In this document: positions 22,601 through 30,284 of the stretch, one piece after another | Layout: every line of letters begins with the position of its first letter | How positions within the stretch are numbered: the stretch's first letter is position 1 | Notes under the pieces: model-generated | Databases searched by the model: none | Seen by the model: the letters and a program-made list of their open reading frames with translations, nothing else | What the model was told of the DNA's origin: nothing | From: Planctomycetota bacterium | GTDB taxonomy: Bacteria; Planctomycetota; J058 | Assembly (NCBI GenBank): GCA_019636275.1 | Contig: JAHBXY010000099.1 | Span: 1 to 35,281, forward strand | Length of the DNA stretch: 35,281 nucleotides | Reading direction: 5' to 3' | Position numbers and translations under genes: made by a program

Positions 22601-22741
22601 ATGTTCAGCTTTCAGCCCAGATACTCGCGTTGGCTCCTCTGGCTGCTGGCCCTGAGCGCCCTCTGCTTCGTGGCCGCGCAGTTCCCGGAGGTCCGCGCGC
22701 GACTGCCCTGGGGCAAGCCGGCCCCGACGCAAGAGGGCTGA
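22601..22741 (+). CDS. 46-residue single-pass membrane protein
   Basis: ATG at 22601 with GAGGTGA at good spacing. The peptide has a short N-terminus with two arginines, one hydrophobic helix at about residues 11-27 (WLLWLLALSALCFVAAQ) and a basic, proline-containing tail (VRARLPWGKP). The positive residues on both sides leave orientation uncertain. I recognise no family. The strong ribosome binding site, a TAAGCT -10-like box and a clean hydrophobic helix argue for a real gene. It is divergent from the HEAT/DUF4159-like gene and converges on the Hsp20 pair. A regulatory role in membranes is typical of such peptides but nothing here specifies it. Confidence 0.55.
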   Translation: MFSFQPRYSRWLLWLLALSALCFVAAQFPEVRARLPWGKPAPTQEG

Positions 22742-23044
22742 GTGGTGTGCTCGACGGCTGGGGCGACGATGCTGGCCGCGGCGGCGCGCGCGCGGGCTTG
22801 AAGTAGGTCGCTACGTCGTCGCCCGCGCGCCTCGCCGCCGCGGCTCAGCCTCGTCGCCCTCGCCTCACGTGCTGCTCCGATCGCGGGCTGATCACCAGGA
22901 CCCGCCGGCGAGCGTCGATTCTCTGAAGTCTGTTCGGGGCTCCGATCGGAGCGCACCGCCGGCGAGACGAGGGCAGGTCACGGAGGACACCTCTCCCTCC
23001 GTGACCTGCGCGTCCTCGTGACCTGCGGTCGTCCGGACTCCCGC
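22742..23044. other. Intergenic region with palindrome and terminator-like hairpin
   Basis: 303 bp between convergent genes. No ORF with good codon use. It contains the 14-bp palindrome GCTCCGATCGGAGC (22939-22952), two copies of CCGCCGGCGAG (near 22902 and 22957), the 14-bp hairpin at 22973-23009, and a further loose copy of GTGACCTGCG at 23019-23028. Confidence 0.6.
22973..23009. terminator. Bidirectional terminator-like hairpin
   Basis: GCAGGTCACGGAGG (22973-22986) and CCTCCGTGACCTGC (22996-23009) form a perfect 14-bp stem with a 9-nt loop. It lies 36 nt beyond the stop of the minus-strand Hsp20 pair and downstream of the plus-strand small membrane protein gene. The lack of a T-run makes it an atypical intrinsic terminator. 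Confidence 0.55.
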
Positions 23045-23980
23045 TCAGCCCGGGTCCAGGCGCGGCCCCTCGGGGGTCTGTGACGGTGGCGGCTCGTCCA
23101 TCACCGTCGGCTCCTTCTCGTCGCCGCCCGGCTGGGAGGTGGGGCCGCCCGCCGCGGACTGCTCGGCGCCCTGCCCGCCAACCGGCCGCTGGCGCCCGCC
23201 GACGTGAGGGATCGTCAGGTCGTCGGCCGGCGCCACCTCCCGGCGCTCGAGCGGCACGGGCCCCTCGCTCGCCGGTCGCGCCGCCGGCCGCGCGCTACGC
23301 ACGCCGCCCGACGCGTCCGCCGCCAGGAAGGCCTGGTCGTGCTCGTGGTCGTCGTGCTCGCCGGCGTCGCCCGCCTCGACGCTCGCCGGCGCCGTCCGGC
23401 GGCGCACGTCGATCCGCCGCGGCCCGCCCGGCCGCGGCTTGCGCACGCGGACGCGCAGCAGTCCGTCGAGGTAGGTGGCCTCCACCGCATCCGGGTCGTC
23501 GACGACCATCGGCAGGCGGAAGGCGCGCACGAACCGCCCGTGGCCGCGCTCGGCCAGGTGCAGGACCTCGCCCTCCGCCAGCCGGGACGCGCGCCGCTCG
23601 CCCTCGATCGTCAGGCGCTCGCGGTGCACGCTCACGTGCACGTCGTCGGGCGACACGCCGGGCAGCTCGCAGACCACCTCGAACACGTCGTCGCGCTCGC
23701 ACAGGTCGAGGCTGGGCGCGAAGGCGGGCAGGCGCGGGGTCAGGAGGTCCTGCACCAGCCCGCGCAGCAGGTCCAGCCCGCCCAGCGGCTCGGGCTCGAC
23801 CTGCCGCGGCTCGAGCTCCGCCTCCGCCGGGGCCCGGGAGCGCGGCTCGGCCGCCCGCTCCTCCGCCGACGAGCGACGGCGCGCGCCCTTGCGCTCGCCC
23901 GCCTTCTTCTTGCCGCCCTCCGACGACGCCGCGCCGCGCCGCCGGGTGCCGCCGCCTTCACCTCGCCGGGGGGCGCTCAC
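23045..23980 (-). CDS. Hsp20/alpha-crystallin family protein with long N- and C-terminal extensions
   Basis: 311 residues from GTG at 23980, which overlaps the stop of the upstream Hsp20 gene by 4 nt (GTGA). A basic, low-complexity N-terminal arm rich in Arg, Lys, Gly and Glu (about 1-70) precedes an alpha-crystallin domain at about 90-195 (ERDDVFEVVCELPGVSPDDV, LTIEGERR, GHGRFVRAFRLP, DGLLRVRVRKP). Some 115 disordered residues follow, with an acidic His/Asp patch (EHDDHEHD) and a Pro/Glu-rich tail. Typical Hsp20 proteins are near 150 residues, so this one is twice the usual length. It should be an ATP-independent holdase, probably co-assembling with its neighbour. The extra arms may change oligomer size or localisation; that is inference. 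Confidence 0.85.
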   Translation of the reverse strand: MSAPRRGEGGGTRRRGAASSEGGKKKAGERKGARRRSSAEERAAEPRSRAPAEAELEPRQVEPEPLGGLDLLRGLVQDLLTPRLPAFAPSLDLCERDDVFEVVCELPGVSPDDVHVSVHRERLTIEGERRASRLAEGEVLHLAERGHGRFVRAFRLPMVVDDPDAVEATYLDGLLRVRVRKPRPGGPRRIDVRRRTAPASVEAGDAGEHDDHEHDQAFLAADASGGVRSARPAARPASEGPVPLERREVAPADDLTIPHVGGRQRPVGGQGAEQSAAGGPTSQPGGDEKEPTVMDEPPPSQTPEGPRLDPG

Positions 23981-24552
23981 GACTTCTTGCGCCCCCCGCC
24001 GCCGCCCGCCCGGGTCTCGCCCTCCCGCGCCTGGCCCTTCCGCGCGCCGACCTCCTGCGCGGTGGTGCTCAGCTCGCGCTTGCCGCTCCCCTGCTGGCGC
24101 CGGACCTCGATCCGCCGCGGCTGCTGCTCCTTGGCCTTCAGGACCCGGACCTTGAGCACGCCGTGCTCGCTCGTGGCCTCGACGCTGTCGGCGTCGACGG
24201 CGGCCGGGAACGAGAAGCTGCGCTGGAACGCGCCGTGGGCGCGCTCGACCACGTGCCAGGTGTCCCCCTCGCGCTGCTCCTCGCGGCGCTTCTCGCCGGC
24301 GATCGTGAGCGTGTCGCCGCTGAGGGTCACCCGCACCTCCTCGGGGTCGATCCCGGGCACCTCGCACTCGATGTCGTAGGCCTCGTCGGTCTCGGTGACG
24401 TTCACGCGCGGCGTGAAGCGCGCCAGGGGCAACCCCTCGCCGCCCGGCGCCACGAGGTCGCGGACCGTCTCGCGCAGCATCTCGTCGAACAACGACGGCG
24501 GCCGCACCAGGCCGCCCTGGCCGAACGGCCGCCACTCGGACAGGAATCCCAC
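23977..24552 (-). CDS. Hsp20/alpha-crystallin family small heat shock protein
   Basis: 191 residues from GTG at 24552, preceded by AGGAGG at ideal distance. The N-terminus GFLSEWRPFGQ and an amphipathic helix (LFDEMLRETVRDLV) lead into an alpha-crystallin domain at about 44-150 (VNVTETDEAYDIECEVPGID, LTIAGEKRREEQ, GAFQRSFSFPAAVD, GVLKVRV). The C-terminal 35 residues are basic and glycine-rich, ending GGGGGRKKS, instead of the short IxI anchor of standard family members. It acts as a holdase that binds unfolding proteins. It is the first gene of a coupled pair with a second, longer Hsp20. The upstream 140 bp shared with the Nif3 gene hold two small inverted repeats, but no CIRCE-like element. 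Confidence 0.92.
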   Translation of the reverse strand: MGFLSEWRPFGQGGLVRPPSLFDEMLRETVRDLVAPGGEGLPLARFTPRVNVTETDEAYDIECEVPGIDPEEVRVTLSGDTLTIAGEKRREEQREGDTWHVVERAHGAFQRSFSFPAAVDADSVEATSEHGVLKVRVLKAKEQQPRRIEVRRQQGSGKRELSTTAQEVGARKGQAREGETRAGGGGGRKKS

Positions 24553-24693
24553 CTCTCCTCCTGTTCTGCCCCCACAGGGGGCGCTCACGAGACGGCCCCG
24601 CACGACGCGTGCCCTGCTGGCGCGGCGGCAAGGCGGGACGCCACAATGGGGCGAGGCGGGCCCGGCCGGGCGCCGCCCGGGGGGGAGCGAGAC
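24553..24693. promoter_or_regulatory. Divergent control region of the Hsp20 pair and the Nif3 gene
   Basis: It contains GCCCCC/GGGGGC with an ACA loop (24568-24582) and GCACG/CGTGC with a 3-nt spacer (24600-24612). Neither matches CIRCE or ROSE-type elements I know. No confident -10/-35 pair is visible for either direction; GGGGGGGAGCGAGAC before 24694 is a clear ribosome binding site. Confidence 0.35.
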
Positions 24694-25704
24694 ATGGCCG
24701 TCCCACGCCGGCGCATCATCGACGCGCTCGAAGGGCTCTTCCCGCCGCACCTGGCCCTCGCGGGCGACGCGACGGGGCTCCAGGTCGGCACGGCCGGGGG
24801 CGAGGTCGAGCGGGTGCTGTGCACGCTCGACCTCACGCTCGAGGTGGCCGAGGAGGCGCGCGAGCGCGGGGCGGGCCTGGTCGTCAGCCACCACGCCGTC
24901 GTGTTCCGGCCGCTGCCGCACCTGCGCACCGACACACCTGCCGGCCGGATCCTGGCCGCGCTCGTGCGCGCCGACGTGACCGTCTACGTGCCCCACACCG
25001 CGCTCGACGTCGTCGCGGGCGGCGGCAACGACGACCTCGCCGCGCGCCTGGGCCTCGGGGCGGCCCGGCCGCTCGAGGAGACGGGGCGGGCCGAGGCGGT
25101 GCTCCTCCTCGCCCCGCGCCCGCCTGGCGACGTCGACACCCTCGAGCGGTCCCTGTTCGCCGCCGGCGCCGCGCGCGTCGAGGTCGTCGGCCAGCACGTG
25201 CACGTCGTGGCGCCGCGCCGGAGCAGCGGCGCCGTGGCGGCGCGCCTGCAGCTCCTCGAGGGCGGAGCGCCGCCGCGCGTCGTCCCGCTGCTCTCGGACG
25301 CCGCGCCGCACGGGATCGGGCGCGTGGGGGAGCTCCCGCGCGCCATGCCGCTCGCGGCGCTCGGGCAGGCGGTGAAGACGGCGCTCGGCGCACCCGCCGT
25401 GCGCCTGGTCGCGCGCGACCCGGCGGCCCCGGTGACCACCGTCGCCGTGCTGGCGGGCGACGGCCGCCGCTACGTCGACGCGGCGGCGGCGGCGGGCGCC
25501 GAGGTGCTGGTCACGGGCGACGTCGACCACCACACCGCCCTGCGCGCCCGCGCGCTGGGGCTGGCGCTGATCGACGCCGGCCACTGGGCGACCGAGCGCC
25601 GCGCCCCCGAGCTGGTGGCCGAGGGGCTGCGCGCGGCGCTCTCCGACGAGCCGGTCGAGGTGCTCGTCAGCGGGGTCAGCACCCAGCCCTTCGTCCACCT
25701 GTAG
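24694..25704 (+). CDS. Nif3-like dinuclear metal-centre hexameric protein (YbgI/YqfO family)
   Basis: 336 residues from ATG at 24694, with a strong G-rich ribosome binding site. Family metal ligands are all visible: the His pair in VVSHHAVV (H66, H67), HTALD (H101, D105), and near the C-terminus GHWATE (H297, E301). These bind two metal ions inside a toroidal hexamer. The central insertion (about 130-235) corresponds to the PII-like domain found in longer family members. The biochemical role is unsettled: GTP cyclohydrolase 1 type 2 labels in databases come from weak evidence. It is divergent from the Hsp20 pair and is followed after 8 nt by the kinase-WD40 gene, so the last two may be cotranscribed. 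Confidence 0.93.
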   Translation: MAVPRRRIIDALEGLFPPHLALAGDATGLQVGTAGGEVERVLCTLDLTLEVAEEARERGAGLVVSHHAVVFRPLPHLRTDTPAGRILAALVRADVTVYVPHTALDVVAGGGNDDLAARLGLGAARPLEETGRAEAVLLLAPRPPGDVDTLERSLFAAGAARVEVVGQHVHVVAPRRSSGAVAARLQLLEGGAPPRVVPLLSDAAPHGIGRVGELPRAMPLAALGQAVKTALGAPAVRLVARDPAAPVTTVAVLAGDGRRYVDAAAAAGAEVLVTGDVDHHTALRARALGLALIDAGHWATERRAPELVAEGLRAALSDEPVEVLVSGVSTQPFVHL

Positions 25705-25712
25705 CCGCCGGC

Positions 25713-26828
25713 GTGAGCGTTCGCGTCGGGCCGTACGAGCTCCTCGACCGCCTGGGCCAGGGCGGCATGGGGACGGTCCATCGCGCGCGCCACGTCGACC
25801 TCGGGGTCGTGCGAGCGGTCAAGCTCCTGCGCGCGGGCGGGGCCAGGGGCCCGGCTGCCGCGCGCGCGACGGCGCGGTTCGAGCGCGAGGCCCGCGCCCT
25901 GGCGCAGGTCCGCCACGACAACGTGGTCGCGATCCACGAGTCCGGTGTGCGGCCCGAGGACGGCGCCCCCTGGCTGGCCATGGACCTCGTGGCGGGCCGC
26001 CCTCTCGACGAGGTCGTCGCCGGGGGGCCGCTGCCCTGGGGCGAGGCGCTGGCGCTCATGGTCCCGCTGTGCCGCGGCGTGGACGCCCTGCACGCGGCGG
26101 GGATCGTCCACCGCGACCTCAAGCCGCAGAACGTGATCGTCGCGGCCGACGGGCGACCGGTCGTGATCGACCTGGGCCTGGCGGTGGCCCCCGAGCGCGA
26201 CGAGCGGCTCACGGCCACGGGCGCCTTCGTCGGCACGCCCCACTACATGGCCCCCGAGCAGGTCGACGCGCGCGAGGCGATCTCGCCCCGGACCGACGTG
26301 CACGCGCTGGGGCTCATCCTCTACGAGCTCGTCACGGGCGAGCAGGCGCTGGCGCAGGAGAGCACGTCGGTGCACCAGGTCATGGGCGCGCTCCTGGCGA
26401 GCGAGCGGCCGCGGCCCTCGGACCGCGCGCCCGACCTGCCGCTGGCGCTCGACGAGGTGTGCGGGCGGGCGATGGCCCGCGACCCGGCGGCGCGCTACGA
26501 GACGGCGGGCGCGCTCGCCGACGCGCTCGCGGCCGTGCGCGCGCCCGGGGCCAGGTCGGTGCGCCGCGCGGCGGCGCCGCGCGCTGGCGCCCGCCGCCGG
26601 CCTGGCGGCGGCGGGGGGCCGCCCGGCGCGGCGTCGCCCTGGCGCACGGCCGGCGATCAACGACCGCTGGCGCCGGATTCGCGGCCCGGCGCATGGCTGC
26701 CGCGGTGCGCCCACGACGGCGCGCGGCGCCGACGCGCGGGCGGCCCGGGTTGCGCTCGAGGACGTCCGCCAGGCCCGCGGCGAGCGGCGGCGCGAGCTGG
26801 GAGAGCGCTGGCTGGCGCGCTTCGGTGA
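25713..26828 (+). CDS. Ser/Thr protein kinase, N-terminal part of a frame-broken kinase-WD40 protein
   Basis: Starts at GTG 25713, 8 nt after the Nif3 stop. The Hanks-type kinase domain covers residues 1-280: GQGGMG loop, ATP lysine K37, catalytic HRDLKPQN (D135), DLG instead of DFG, and GTPHYMAPEQ. Beyond about 26575 the nominal frame turns into low-complexity Arg/Gly/Pro sequence and stops at 26828, while coding quality moves to the frame of the WD40 part (ALAPAAGLAAAGG near 26582, then AINDRWRRIRG). One single-base indel near 26575 would join them into a protein of about 720 residues, and the Ala/Gly stretch could be the remnant of a membrane helix. The kinase domain itself is intact and should be active. 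A real truncation is the alternative. Confidence 0.8.
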   Translation: MSVRVGPYELLDRLGQGGMGTVHRARHVDLGVVRAVKLLRAGGARGPAAARATARFEREARALAQVRHDNVVAIHESGVRPEDGAPWLAMDLVAGRPLDEVVAGGPLPWGEALALMVPLCRGVDALHAAGIVHRDLKPQNVIVAADGRPVVIDLGLAVAPERDERLTATGAFVGTPHYMAPEQVDAREAISPRTDVHALGLILYELVTGEQALAQESTSVHQVMGALLASERPRPSDRAPDLPLALDEVCGRAMARDPAARYETAGALADALAAVRAPGARSVRRAAAPRAGARRRPGGGGGPPGAASPWRTAGDQRPLAPDSRPGAWLPRCAHDGARRRRAGGPGCARGRPPGPRRAAARAGRALAGALR

Positions 26829-26847
26829 CGGGCAGGGCGCGGACGAG

Positions 26848-27876
26848 GTGCGCGCCCTGCTCCGGGAGGCGCGGCGCGGCGCGGCGCTCGCCCGCCTCGA
26901 GCACGAAAAGGGCGGCCTGGTCGTCGGCCACTTCGTGGGCGACGACGCCCGGCAGGTGGTCACGGGCGGGGAGGACGGCACGCTGCGGCTGTGGCGCGAG
27001 GAGGGCGGCGGATGGACCCAGGCGGCGCGCTGGGCGGCCGCCGGCAAGGTCCAGCGGCTCGCGCGCGACGCCGGGCGGCGCCGCGTCGTGGCCGCGACCA
27101 GCGAGGGGCCGCTGCTGTGGCTCGACCCGCTCGAGCCGGACGCCCGCCCGCACGCGGCCGTCATCCTGCCCGACCTCACGGCGCTCGGCCTCTCCGCCGA
27201 CGGCGCGCTGGCCTGCGCCGCCCCGCGCGAGCCGCTCCGGGGCCCGCACCGCGTGCGCCTGGTCGACCTGCGCGCGCGGCGGCTCGGCGAGGAGCTGGGG
27301 GGGACGCGCTCGCCGGTCAAGGCGGTCGCGGTCACGCGCGGCGGCCTGCTCCTCACCTGCTCGGGCGAGCCCTTCGACGTCGGCCGCGGGCAGGGTGAGG
27401 TCGAGCACACCCTGATCGCCTGGGACCTGGCCACGGGGGCGGAGCGCTGGCGCCTGGCCCTGGTGACCGAGGTCACGTGCCTGGCGCTCGCGCCCGACGA
27501 GCGCCTGGTCGCCGCCGGCACGACCTCGGGCCAGGTGTTCCTCGTGCCGATCGAGGGGCCCGAGGGCGCGCGCGAGCTGGTCAGCGCCGCGGTGGGCCGC
27601 GACCTGGGGCCGTTCCGCCGGGCCATGGCCCACGGCGACGGCGTCAAGGGCCTGGCGTTCAGCGGCGACGGGGCCCGCCTGTGCTCGGTCGCCCGCCGAT
27701 CGGCCGGGGAGGACCGCGGCGAGCTGCGCCTGTGGTCCGTGGACGACGGGCGCGAGCTCCGCCCCGCCGTCGCCTGCCCGCTGCCCACCTCGCTCGACCT
27801 GTCGCCCGCGGGCGACGTCGCCCTGCTCGGGACGCACCTGGGGCGGGTCGAGCTCTGGGCGGCCGACCCGGACTGA
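26848..27876 (+). CDS. WD40/beta-propeller part of the kinase-WD40 protein
   Basis: 342 codons from a nominal GTG at 26848; the same frame is coding-like back to about 26580 (VALEDVRQARGERRREL near 26750-26800), so this start is almost certainly internal. The sequence shows repeated propeller blades: VVTGGEDGTLRLW, then KAVAVTRGGLLLTCSGEP, LIAWDLATGAERW, VTCLALAPDERLVAAGTTSG, GLAFSGDGARLCSVARR, GELRLWSVDDGRE and VALLGTHLGRVELW. WD40 propellers are protein-interaction platforms, and kinase-WD40 fusions are frequent in Planctomycetota and relatives. I infer that this is the C-terminal half of the upstream kinase, displaced by a frameshift. It converges on the di-haem gene with an 11-bp gap. Confidence 0.75.
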   Translation: MRALLREARRGAALARLEHEKGGLVVGHFVGDDARQVVTGGEDGTLRLWREEGGGWTQAARWAAAGKVQRLARDAGRRRVVAATSEGPLLWLDPLEPDARPHAAVILPDLTALGLSADGALACAAPREPLRGPHRVRLVDLRARRLGEELGGTRSPVKAVAVTRGGLLLTCSGEPFDVGRGQGEVEHTLIAWDLATGAERWRLALVTEVTCLALAPDERLVAAGTTSGQVFLVPIEGPEGARELVSAAVGRDLGPFRRAMAHGDGVKGLAFSGDGARLCSVARRSAGEDRGELRLWSVDDGRELRPAVACPLPTSLDLSPAGDVALLGTHLGRVELWAADPD

Positions 27877-27887
27877 CGTGACGGCCG

Positions 27888-29294
27888 CTACAGCGCCCTC
27901 AGGAACGCCACGAGGTCGGCCTTCTCCTCCTCGGTGAGCTTCGTCTGCAGGACGAGGTTGAAGAACTCGACCGTGTCCTCGAGCGTCAGCAGCCGCCCGT
28001 CGTGCAGGTAGGGGGGCGAGTCCTTGATCCCGCGCAGGGGGAAGGTCTTGAACAGCCCCTCGGGGCCGACGAAGCGGCCGCGCACCACGTGCGGCTCGTA
28101 GAAGCGCTCGAGCTGCAGGTCGTGCATCAGCCCGTCGTGGTAGTAGGGCGCCGGGTGGCAGGTCGCGCACTGGCCCTTGCCGAAGAACACCGCCTCCCCG
28201 CGCAGCTCCTGCGGCGTCGCCTTCGCCGGGTCGAGCCGGCCGAAGAGGTCGAGCTTGGGCGCCGGCGGGAAGGCGAGCATCTCCTGGAACTCGGCCATGG
28301 CGTGCACGGCGCTCCCGCGCTCGAGGATGTTCACGCCCTTCTTCTGCGCCGTCACCGGGTCACCGTCGAAGTAGGCCGCGCGCTGCTCGAACTCGGTGAA
28401 GTCCTCGACCGTGCGCAGGGCGCGCTTCGAGCCGAACAGCCGCTGGAGGTTCACGCCGCGGAGCGTCGGCGTGTCGATGCGCGGCCGGAACGCCTGCGGG
28501 CGCGCCTCGCCGGCCAGGTGGAAGGCCGCGTTCGTGTGGCCGTTGGTGTGGCACTCGAAGCAGGAGACGCCGCGGCTGGGGTGCTCGCTGCGGCGGTCGG
28601 AGGTCAGGTTGAACTGCTGCTGCGCGAACGGGGTGACCAGGAGGCGCAGCCCGTCGAGCTGCTTGGGGTTGACGATGCCGTCGAACAGCTCGAAGAAGTT
28701 CTCCTCGGTGACGAGCTGCCCCTTCGAGACGTCGCCGAGGTCGGGGCGCTGGACGAGGAAGATCGGCGGCGGGAACTCGGGCAGGAAGTGCTCGGGGAGG
28801 TCGAACGCCACGTCGAAGCGGGTCAGGTCGCGGCCGCTCTGCCGCTTCGTGAGCGCGATGTGCATCTCGGGGAAGACCATGCCGCCCTCGGCGTGCTTGA
28901 CGTGCGGCAGGGCCGTGAAGCCGGCCGGGAACGCGCCCTTGCGCTTGACCTCGTCGGGCGGCATGGCGGCGAGGGCCTGCCAGGTGACGCCCTGCGGCAG
29001 CTTCACGCGCACGCCCGCCTGGAGCGGCTTGCCCTTCGTCATGGTCGGCCCCTGCGCCGGGCGGTCGGCGAGGTCGTAGCGCGCCTCGAGCAGCTCCTGC
29101 TGGCCGCGCATGACGTCCTGCTTCTCGGCCGAGAGGCGCCGCCGGATCGAGGCGAACTCCTCCTCGATCGCCACGGGCGAGTAGCTCGTCTCGCCGCGCT
29201 CGAGGATCCGCGCCCGGTCCTGGGCCGTCGCGGTGAACACGGCGGCGGCGACGAGCGCGAGGCCGGCGGCGCAGAGCAGGGCGGGACGACGCAT
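27888..29294 (-). CDS. Secreted di-haem cytochrome c peroxidase/MauG-like protein
   Basis: 468 residues from ATG at 29294, with GGAGGG as ribosome binding site. An N-terminal signal sequence (ALLCAAGLALVAAAVFTATAQ) directs export. Two haem c sites are present: CFECH (C245-H249) and CATCH (C376-H380). The C-terminal SPPYLHDGRLLTLEDTVEFF is the typical end of cytochrome c peroxidase/MauG-family proteins (aPY-HDGr--tL-e-v-fy). The chain is longer than bacterial peroxidases (about 330 residues) by an N-terminal region of roughly 180 residues without a recognised domain. Peroxide reduction or oxidation of a protein or small molecule are both possible. No maturation partners are nearby. The promoter appears to be its own (TAGCGT, 29318-29323). 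Confidence 0.82.
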   Translation of the reverse strand: MRRPALLCAAGLALVAAAVFTATAQDRARILERGETSYSPVAIEEEFASIRRRLSAEKQDVMRGQQELLEARYDLADRPAQGPTMTKGKPLQAGVRVKLPQGVTWQALAAMPPDEVKRKGAFPAGFTALPHVKHAEGGMVFPEMHIALTKRQSGRDLTRFDVAFDLPEHFLPEFPPPIFLVQRPDLGDVSKGQLVTEENFFELFDGIVNPKQLDGLRLLVTPFAQQQFNLTSDRRSEHPSRGVSCFECHTNGHTNAAFHLAGEARPQAFRPRIDTPTLRGVNLQRLFGSKRALRTVEDFTEFEQRAAYFDGDPVTAQKKGVNILERGSAVHAMAEFQEMLAFPPAPKLDLFGRLDPAKATPQELRGEAVFFGKGQCATCHPAPYYHDGLMHDLQLERFYEPHVVRGRFVGPEGLFKTFPLRGIKDSPPYLHDGRLLTLEDTVEFFNLVLQTKLTEEEKADLVAFLRAL

Positions 29295-29300
29295 GGAGCC

Positions 29301-29323
29301 CTCCGATCGGAGAGCCGACGCTA
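29301..29323 (-). promoter_or_regulatory. -10 box (TAGCGT) and palindrome before the di-haem gene
   Basis: Minus-strand TAGCGT at 29318-29323 would start transcription near 29311, inside the 12-bp palindrome CTCCGATCGGAG (29301-29312), which also contains part of the ribosome binding site. The same 12-mer occurs at 22940-22951. A repressor site is possible. Confidence 0.35.
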
Positions 29324-29415
29324 GCCCGCGGACGCGCCGCGCTTCAACGCCTTACTTCTGGTAACTAAAACCGTCACCGCGCTGGCCGCCGCGTGGCCGC
29401 GAGGCTACGCGCGCG

Positions 29416-30276
29416 TCAGCCGCCGTTCTCCATCGACTCGACGAGCGCCTGGCGCAGGCGGCGCGTCACCGGCCCGGGGGCGCCCGGGAGCTCGACCTGG
29501 TCGAGCTCCCGCACCGGCATGACCCCACGCGTGGTGCTGGTGATGAACAGCTCGTCGGCCGCGCGGGCCTCGTCCAGCGTGATCTCGCGCACGTGCGCCG
29601 GCACGTCCAGGCGCGCGCACAGGCGCAGGACGAGGCCGCGGGTGATCCCCTCGAGCACGCCGCGCTCGAGCGGCGGCGTGATCACCTGGCCGCTCTTCAC
29701 CACGAACAGGTTCCAGGTGGGGCCCTCGGTGACGACGCCCGAGGGGTCGACGAACAGGCCGTCGTCGTAGCCCTCCTGCCGGGCGTGGCGGTGGACCATG
29801 ACGTTCGCCTGGCGGTTGTTCGACTTCACGCCCGGCGACACGCGCGCCACGATCTCGTCGGGCGAGACGGACAGGATCCGCAGCCCGCGCTCGTAGAGCT
29901 CGGGGCGGAAACCGTCGAGCGTCTTGACCCACAGGATCCACAGGGGCGGCCCCTCGGCGGCGAACAGGTCCAGGCCGGGGCTCTGGCCGCGCGTGACCAT
30001 GATCCGCACGACCAGGTCCCGCTCGTCGGGGAGCGCGGCGATCAGGCGGTCGATCTCGGCCACGAGCGGCGCGCGCAGGGGGCGCACGTCGAGCTCGATC
30101 GCGTCGCCCGAGCGCTCGAGGCGGTCGAGGTGCAGGTCGAGGTGGAACGGGCGGCGGTGGACCGTCCGCGTGACCTCGTAGATCGCGTCGCCGAAGAGGA
30201 AGCCGCGGTCGAAGATGCTCACCGTCGCCGCGGCGGGGTCGACGAGCTCACCGTTGATCGAGACGAGCATGGCCAT
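29416..30276 (-). CDS. Class IV PLP-dependent aminotransferase (branched-chain/D-amino-acid type)
   Basis: 286 residues from ATG at 30276 (a second ATG lies two codons later). The fold-type IV signature is intact: N-terminal SIFDRGFLFGDAIYEV, PLP lysine K151 in SPGVKSNNRQANVM, then GYDDGLFVDPSGVVTEGPT and WNLFVV, and finally TSTTRGVMPV contacting the phosphate region. Length matches D-alanine aminotransferase and short branched-chain aminotransferases. Substrate choice (D-amino acids, branched-chain amino acids or aminodeoxychorismate) cannot be fixed by eye; RGFLFGD and the TRG near the end lean to the D-amino-acid/branched-chain group rather than PabC. It is a cytosolic enzyme. TATCCT at 30285-30290 ends 8 nt before the start codon, so the transcript may be leaderless. 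Confidence 0.9.
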   Translation of the reverse strand: MAMLVSINGELVDPAAATVSIFDRGFLFGDAIYEVTRTVHRRPFHLDLHLDRLERSGDAIELDVRPLRAPLVAEIDRLIAALPDERDLVVRIMVTRGQSPGLDLFAAEGPPLWILWVKTLDGFRPELYERGLRILSVSPDEIVARVSPGVKSNNRQANVMVHRHARQEGYDDGLFVDPSGVVTEGPTWNLFVVKSGQVITPPLERGVLEGITRGLVLRLCARLDVPAHVREITLDEARAADELFITSTTRGVMPVRELDQVELPGAPGPVTRRLRQALVESMENGG

Positions 30277-30284
30277 GCCGGGGG

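Noticed and set aside
24694..25704. GTP cyclohydrolase 1 type 2
   Set aside because: This name is often transferred to Nif3-family proteins without biochemical support; only the metal-site family assignment is justified here.
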